A DNA stretch of 64,000 nucleotides from Palaemon carinicauda (lineage: Eukaryota > Arthropoda > Malacostraca > Decapoda > Palaemonidae): assembly GCF_036898095.1 (NCBI RefSeq), contig NC_090744.1, positions 10,640,598 through 10,704,597 on the forward strand, in the 5' to 3' direction. The position numbers were made by a program, and so were the translations under genes. Shown here in pieces: positions 59,381 to 64,000 of this stretch. Within the stretch, counting starts at the first letter, position 1; each line of letters opens with the position of its first letter. The notes below the pieces were generated by a model that saw only the letters and a list, made by a program, of their open reading frames with translations, did no database searches and was not told the DNA's origin.

Positions 59381-60081
59381 TGGGGACGACGCTCCACAGC
59401 ACCACGGCATACAACCCCGCGGCAAACGGCATGGTCGAAAGAACGCACCGCGCCCTCAAGGCGTCCCTGATGGCGAGCTGCACCGACGGGGACTGGAAAT
59501 CACGACTTCCTTGGGTACTCCTCGGCCTTCGCACCGCCCCTCGCGCAGACGGCAAACCTTCGCCCGCCGAAAAAGTTTACGGGGAAGCGCTCGCAGTTCC
59601 TGGCGAATTCTTTCCCTCATCAACCGATGACACGCAGCTGGATCACCTAAGGGACATCGCCAGGAAGTTCAGACCGTGTCTCAAAACTTACCAGGACAGA
59701 ACCAAGCACTTCAAGCCAAAAAGCCTGGATGACTGCAAGTACGTTTTCGTCCGTGTCGACGCTCATCGACAACCACTGACTAGACCTTATCGAGGTCCCT
59801 ACCGGGTAATTAAAAAGACAACGAAAGCCTTCCTTCTCGACGTCCATGGCCAAGAGGACTGGGTCTCAATAGACCCCGTGAAACCAGCGTTTCTCGAAGG
59901 AAGCGACACCGCCTCCGCTGGACCTGGCAGACCCAGAGTTCCGCCACAAAACAAGCCGCCCAACGAAGGAAAAATCATCAAACGACGACAAGAGGAAGAG
60001 ATCCTTACACCGACCGCCAGCGCGCCCCTCCGTTCAAAAACAAGAGGAACCCTCCGACGCCCGAAGAGATACGAAGATTGA
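59380..60081 (+). pseudogene. Integrase C-terminal part
   Basis: [20 protein letters not shown] followed by [11 protein letters not shown] supplies the third integrase acidic residue (Glu). A C-terminal domain with YVFVRVDAHRQPL and YRGPYRVI follows and ends in a basic tail at TGA 60081. Its frame is open leftward to 59302, but the matching sequence starts at about 59370. Confidence 0.88.
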
Positions 60082-60111
60082 TCATCAGCCCTCTACGCCG
60101 CCCGATGTCTT

Positions 60112-60124
60112 GGGGGGGGGGGAG
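60112..60124 (+). other. Polypurine tract
   Basis: Eleven G then AG, ending four bases before the 3' LTR. It is the expected plus-strand primer. Confidence 0.85.
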
Positions 60125-60128
60125 TACT

Positions 60129-60461
60129 TGTAAGGACACCGATCCCTTCGTCGTCCAGAAAATCGACAAACTACTTATTTATTTAAATTCTCTCTTCGCC
60201 ATACTGTGGTGTCCTATGTATATATATTCCGCTCTACCAGAGCTACATTTTGATATATGTATCGTTTCATAACATGTTTTTGTTAACCCATAATTCATAT
60301 ATTTGTAAGTGTAAGAAAACACATATATTTTGGCGGGCACTTCAATCTGACTTGGCGCCAACGTCATCCTACGTTTCCGTCCGCACCTTGTAATGTATTT
60401 CCGTGAGCATTCAAATAAAGTATCAGTTGATCTTGGTGACGCTTGTCTCACTGTCCTTACA
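60129..60461 (+). repeat. 3' LTR (333 bp)
   Basis: Identical to the 5' LTR except for A instead of G (near 60187) and T instead of C (near 60202), about 99.4% identity. Confidence 0.95.
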
Positions 60462-60474
60462 AAACCGATAAGGG

Positions 60475-61302
60475 TTACAATCGTTAATTTTCTTCAAGAT
60501 ATATCTATATGAATTACTGTGGTTACCTGAATGGAATTGAGAATCAAATAATCTATGCTATTTTATAGTCTTCCATAAAAAGACACCCGCTTGAATTCGT
60601 TTCAATAGCTGTTTAACCTCTCTGGAACGTCTCGATGCGAGTTCATTTAGAATTTATTCAAAGATCCTTTGTGAAATTACGCTCAATTTTAATGTTATAG
60701 ATCCATTATCCATTAATTATTTATCATATAACCTTTATAGCTTTATGAACATATTTTGATATATTTTTAGTCGCTATTCCACGAAATTTGCTTCTGTATC
60801 CACGAAATAAGAAATTTTGAAATGAGTTTTCGAAGGCAAATAAATGATTGTAGTCATCCATAAAAAGTTTTCTTTCAATGAAAGCTGATACATTTTCTAT
60901 TCTTACAAAGGCATAAACTAATGTAAATACGACTCCGGGACTTTTTTATGCTTGTAACTCTATTAGATAATGAATAATCGTTACACTAACGTCTTTTAAA
61001 AAACTATTTAGTTCAACCAGTCAATCTTAGAAGGGTTCACTAAGCTTCCGGCTAAAATACTGGTTAAAATACTAGCTAAAATACTGGCTGAAAACAGATA
61101 AAGACACCGGGTCTGGTTGAGGCCTCTGACTGGTTGAAACATTCTGTAGTATTGATAGCTACAAAAGACTCAGTAAATACGTGGATACCTCGGTATGAGG
61201 ACGTGGTATTTATCTAGTGCTTCTGTAAAGAAGAAAGGTATTTCATACTATTTTTTCTGGAGGTTCTCGTGAATGCGCTTATGCTTTAGTTGACACAGAT
61301 GC
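60475..61302. other. No gene seen; short 14-bp tandem at 61051-61092
   Basis: AT-rich spacer between the two Merlin elements. A GGCTAAAATACTGG-like unit occurs about three times. No coding region is recognised. Confidence 0.5.
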
Positions 61303-61310
61303 GAATATCC
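61303..61310. other. Left 8-bp target duplication of Merlin copy 2
   Basis: GAATATCC, identical to 63785-63792. An 8-base duplication is the Merlin hallmark. Confidence 0.9.
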
Positions 61311-61334
61311 GGTAATTTTGTATATTATTACACC

Positions 61335-61552
61335 GTGTGACTTCGCACAAGAAATATATGATTTCCTATAGCAAATAACGAGATTTAACCGATTTTGATG
61401 ACCATTTCAATCGCAAACAAACAGATCAACCAATTCGGTTAGTTATAAGTTGACGAATTGGTTGATGTTATTACGGATGAAATGAATGAGAAAACCAGTT
61501 AAATCACGATATCTACTATAGGAAATCATATATTTCCTGTACGAAATCACAC
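61335..61552. repeat. 218-bp near-palindrome in Merlin copy 2
   Basis: Same arms as at 53311-53523 with a few substitutions and a 5-base insertion near the centre. Confidence 0.9.
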
Positions 61553-61819
61553 AATGAAATACAATACAAATGAACCATATAAATATTAACACTGAGGACA
61601 TATATACTGAGTTAAAATATATAAACAACAGATGACGGGGACGATAACATTAGCAACGTTACCAATGGTTGACAGAACTACCAACGTAGAGGAATGGTAC
61701 ACAGTGTTACCAACGGCACGATGTCATTACTAGAGGTAGAAATAAATTTTTCCATACGTAAACTAAATAATACTTCCATAAAACTATTACACAATAAATA
61801 AAGAGTACCAAAAGGCCAC

Positions 61820-62142
61820 AGAACCTAACAAACCCACCTAACCTTGCCTAGAAGTACCCCGGTCACAAAACACATATAATAAGAATGGGGGAATGACTTA
61901 CCTTGATACACAGTACTACCAACGGAGACGAATGGTACACAGAACTACCAACAACACGATGGCATTACTAGAGCTAGAACTGCTAAATATCTCCTCAGGT
62001 ATATTCAATAATTTCTTCATATAACTGGTACGAAATATATAAAAAGTACAGAAAGGCCACAGAACCTAACAAACCCACCTAACCTTGCCTAGAAGTACCC
62101 CGGTCACAAAACACGAATAATGACTATTGAGGAATGACTTAC
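61820..62142. repeat. 241-bp tandem repeat in Merlin copy 2
   Basis: Two units (GTACCCCGGTCAC at 61854 and 62095), each followed on the plus strand by GGAATGACTTAC, the reverse complement of a GTAAGT donor. Colinear with copy 1. Confidence 0.85.
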
Positions 62143-62532
62143 TTTTATGAAGGAAACGTCGAAACTTGCTGGACTCGGAAGGTCCGAATGTTTATGCAAA
62201 AACTGGTTCGCACATAATATTATCTTCCATGGGGGTAGCCGACTTTGGTCCAAAAAAGTACCTTTATAGGACGTAACAGTATACCCACAACGACGTTTCT
62301 TCTTAGTTTTACGGATGGTGGTTACAGTAGAGCAATAAAACCCGTGAATGTCTGCCCTATAAGATAAAAGCGCACGACACTTGGGGCAGTTTAAACGATG
62401 AGGAATAACATTGTGAGATTTAAGAAAATGGTCAACATAACCTGAATTATCAACAAAATCACCATGGAATTGAGCCACTGCTTTTAGATACGGAATGCTG
62501 CAACAGGTACAAGTTTCTATAATATGTTCCAT
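62143..62532 (-). CDS. First coding exon of a Merlin (ISXO2-like) transposase: zinc-ribbon domain
   Basis: From ATG at 62532 the frame runs 130 codons to a consensus splice donor (AAAA then GTAAGT, donor at 62142-62137). LNCPKCRALLSYRADIHGFY supplies the first CxxC, with later Cys in FYCS and RRCGY. Then comes a YKGTFLDQSRLPPW block, the 'GT.F..S.L' motif that follows the zinc ribbon in ISXO2-like transposases. The N-terminal segment EHIIETCTCCSIPYLKAVAQ is not part of the bacterial domain. The following exons with catalytic residues are not in the element. An upstream extension of the open frame (to 62718) is probably leader. Family assignment rests on motif memory and on the Merlin-like ends. 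Confidence 0.6.
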
Positions 62533-62809
62533 CTCAAAATATGGGAAAAAAAAACGCACTAGTAACGAAGGACGAGTAACTAGGTCAAAGGATAAAACGG
62601 GAAAGGCAGGGGAACAATGGGTCGGAAAACAGAGCATACAGAGATAAAGGAAGGGGGGGTAGGGAGATATCTGAATAGGCCTAGAGTGATGATTGGTTAA
62701 GGGAAAAACAACGAACAAAAGAGTGAAAACATGAATGAACTAAATACGGAAACTAGACGAAAGAAAACTTTTATAAGACACAGAGGAGAGAAAAGGAACT
62801 AACCAACAA

Positions 62810-63340
62810 AAATAAATACAAACAATATAGGAAGATAAAATGGAATGAACGGTAAATAATAGTGAATGGGAATATAAAATGAGGTGATCATACCGAGAAT
62901 TAACTGGATAAAAAAACTAGTCCAGGGTAAGTATTTATGTGAAACCGGGAAGGGATGAAGAAATAACCCAACAAATAAAACCAATATAGGAAGGTAAAAT
63001 GGAATGAATGATAAATAATATTGAATGGGAATAAAAAATGAGAAAATAACACTAATAAAAAGAGTAAAGGGGGAATGGAAACTCCTGCGCAGGGGGGGGA
63101 TATATGCGCAGATCGGAAACTGATGAAACGAACGTACGTACAAATGGGAAAGGAAATAACAAAACAAATAAACCCAATATAGGAAGGTAAAATGGAATGT
63201 ATGATAAATTATATTGAATGGGAATATAAAATGAGAAAATAATACGGTAATAAAAAGAGTAATAATGGAGAGAAACTCCTGCGAAGGGGGGTTATATAAG
63301 CGAAGGACGGAAGGTGGGGCGAACGAACAAACGAACAAAT
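62810..63340 (-). promoter_or_regulatory. Tandem TATA-containing units upstream of the Merlin exon, copy 2
   Basis: Same arrangement as 54700-55231. TATA-bearing GC-rich palindromic modules lie at 63083-63111 (self-palindromic CCTGCGCAGG next to GATATATGCGCAG) and 63268-63296. They are on the 5' side of the exon at 62532 in its orientation. Confidence 0.4.
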
Positions 63341-63784
63341 GGGTGCTAATGTTAGCATGAAACGCTAACATTTGATCTACATCAGGTATGGAATTCTAAC
63401 ATTTAATCTACATCAGGCGTTGGCAGCACTGGTTACTGTATTACTACAAGAAATAACCTTTGAAACGGCTCCTCCCAAATATATCCAGGTATACTGATTT
63501 GTCTTTTTCTACGGTTATAATAAATACCAGAAAGAAATGTATAGAGAAGAAAAGGACTGAATTACGGTTATATATCGGTTCCCCAGTATGTTTTCCCCAC
63601 CCAAAACCCCGAGTTCCCACTGGGGGTCCCCCATTATCGTCGGATATAGATGTATATATATTTCTGTAACTATTCATTTGCGACGGGAACGAGTGTTATT
63701 TTCGAAGGGAGCGTAATTTTTCCTATAAGAAAAAGTAGTTGGAATACTAGGATACATTGAGATGTAATAATATACAATGAAACC

Positions 63785-63792
63785 GAATATCC
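63785..63792. other. Right 8-bp target duplication of Merlin copy 2
   Basis: GAATATCC, identical to 61303-61310. Confidence 0.9.
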
Positions 63793-64000
63793 TGCTGTTT
63801 TCTTTCAAAATTGATTATTGTTTTGTCGATATTTAATTTGTTTTTTTAATAGCAGTATTTTATTGAGATTAATATCAGCTTTGTTTGTAATACGTTAATA
63901 ATTCTAATCAATTTAGTATTATGGTATGAAAAGACGATTGGTAAATGCGTGTCTCAACATTAAATATTGTTTATCTCCAAAAGGTGAAAAAAATAATAGA
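63793..64000. other. No gene seen
   Basis: AT-rich sequence to the window end without a recognised feature. Confidence 0.5.

Larger units (their letters stand above)
55672..60461 (+). mobile_element. CsRn1-like Ty3/gypsy LTR retrotransposon, 4790 bp
   Basis: Two 333-base LTRs bound by TGTAAGGACA and TGTCCTTACA, flanked by the 4-base duplication AAAC (55668-55671 and 60462-60465). Inside are a primer-binding site, gag with a CHCC knuckle, an aspartic protease, reverse transcriptase, RNase H, integrase and a polypurine tract. The CHCC form of the Gag knuckle points to the CsRn1 group. The LTRs differ at only two positions, so insertion is recent. Even so, pol carries three frame disruptions. 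The interior is GC-richer than its surroundings. It lies 1 base from the end of Merlin copy 1. Confidence 0.92.
53287..60466 (-). mobile_element. Merlin-type DNA transposon, copy 1, interrupted by an LTR retrotransposon
   Basis: Outer end GGTAATTTTGTATAGAATTA at 53287. The other end (reverse complement GGTTTCATTGTAGTGTATTA) lies at 55671 back from the LTR insertion, with its last base recovered at 60466. Flanking octamers GATAATTG (53279-53286) and GATAAGGG (60467-60474) agree at 6 of 8 positions, a decayed 8-bp duplication. Without the inserted element it is about 2386 bases. It is colinear with copy 2 (61311-63784). It lacks a transposase catalytic domain and is non-autonomous. Confidence 0.85.
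61311..63784 (-). mobile_element. Merlin-type DNA transposon, copy 2 (2474 bp)
   Basis: Ends GGTAATTTTGTATATTATTA and, reverse complement at the right, GGTTTCATTGTATATTATTA. These match at 18 of the first 22 positions and begin with GG as Merlin ends do. Perfect 8-base flanking duplication. From right to left on the minus strand it contains subterminal repeats, tandem TATA units, a zinc-ribbon exon, a splice donor, a 241-base tandem repeat and a near-palindrome. No DDE catalytic region is found in the remaining 800 bases, so it is a deletion derivative. Confidence 0.9.

Noticed and set aside
55672..60461. Endogenous retrovirus with an envelope gene
   Set aside because: After integrase the frame ends at 60081 and the polypurine tract follows within about 30 bases, leaving no room for an envelope gene.

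Overview
The window is eukaryotic, intron- and repeat-rich DNA that looks like an arthropod, most likely decapod crustacean, genome. This is inferred from dense (GA)n, (TA)n and (CA)n microsatellites, a tRNA-derived SINE, LINE 3' ends closing in (TAA)n, and the mix of Penelope-like, Merlin, MULE and CsRn1-type elements. No bacterial or organellar gene, rRNA gene or CRISPR array is seen. A run of exactly 500 N (17679-18178) marks a scaffold join.

Layout. 1-17678: a transposon graveyard. It holds fragments of at least three LINE families, SINEs, a poly-G-rich minisatellite (3124-3460), many microsatellites, and a composite Penelope-like element (11693-16022) made of an inverted partial copy, a direct partial copy and a nearly complete copy with reverse transcriptase and GIY-YIG endonuclease. 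A block of about 1.1 kb at 1-1093 recurs at 16551-17678, directly against the gap.

18179-24270: the most gene-like locus. One reading frame of about 5.6 kb (18532-24106, broken once by a 7-A run) encodes an unrecognised, almost wholly repetitive protein. In order it has a Pro/His/Ser-rich 22-residue repeat, a duplicated 117-residue basic module, a Gln-rich 9-residue repeat, a Lys/Glu-rich 9-residue repeat, a Lys-rich linker and a Cys/Gly/Asp-rich tail. AATAAA signals follow the stop codon.

24335-46329: a satellite array of about 22 kb with a 98-99 bp monomer (about 220 copies). It is organised into higher-order repeats of about 6.6 kb, two of them nearly identical, plus a 1277-bp internal duplication.

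46330-64000: more transposons, several with boundaries that can be read at base level. A MULE (48321-50157) with an intact 462-residue FLYWCH/DDE transposase is inserted into a SINE with a 9-bp target duplication. Two Merlin-type elements (53287-60466 and 61311-63784) keep only the N-terminal zinc-ribbon exon. The first is split by a 4790-bp CsRn1-like LTR retrotransposon (55672-60461) with 333-bp LTRs differing at two positions and a 4-bp target duplication. The second Merlin has a perfect 8-bp target duplication. Apart from the repeat-protein locus, no convincing host gene was found.
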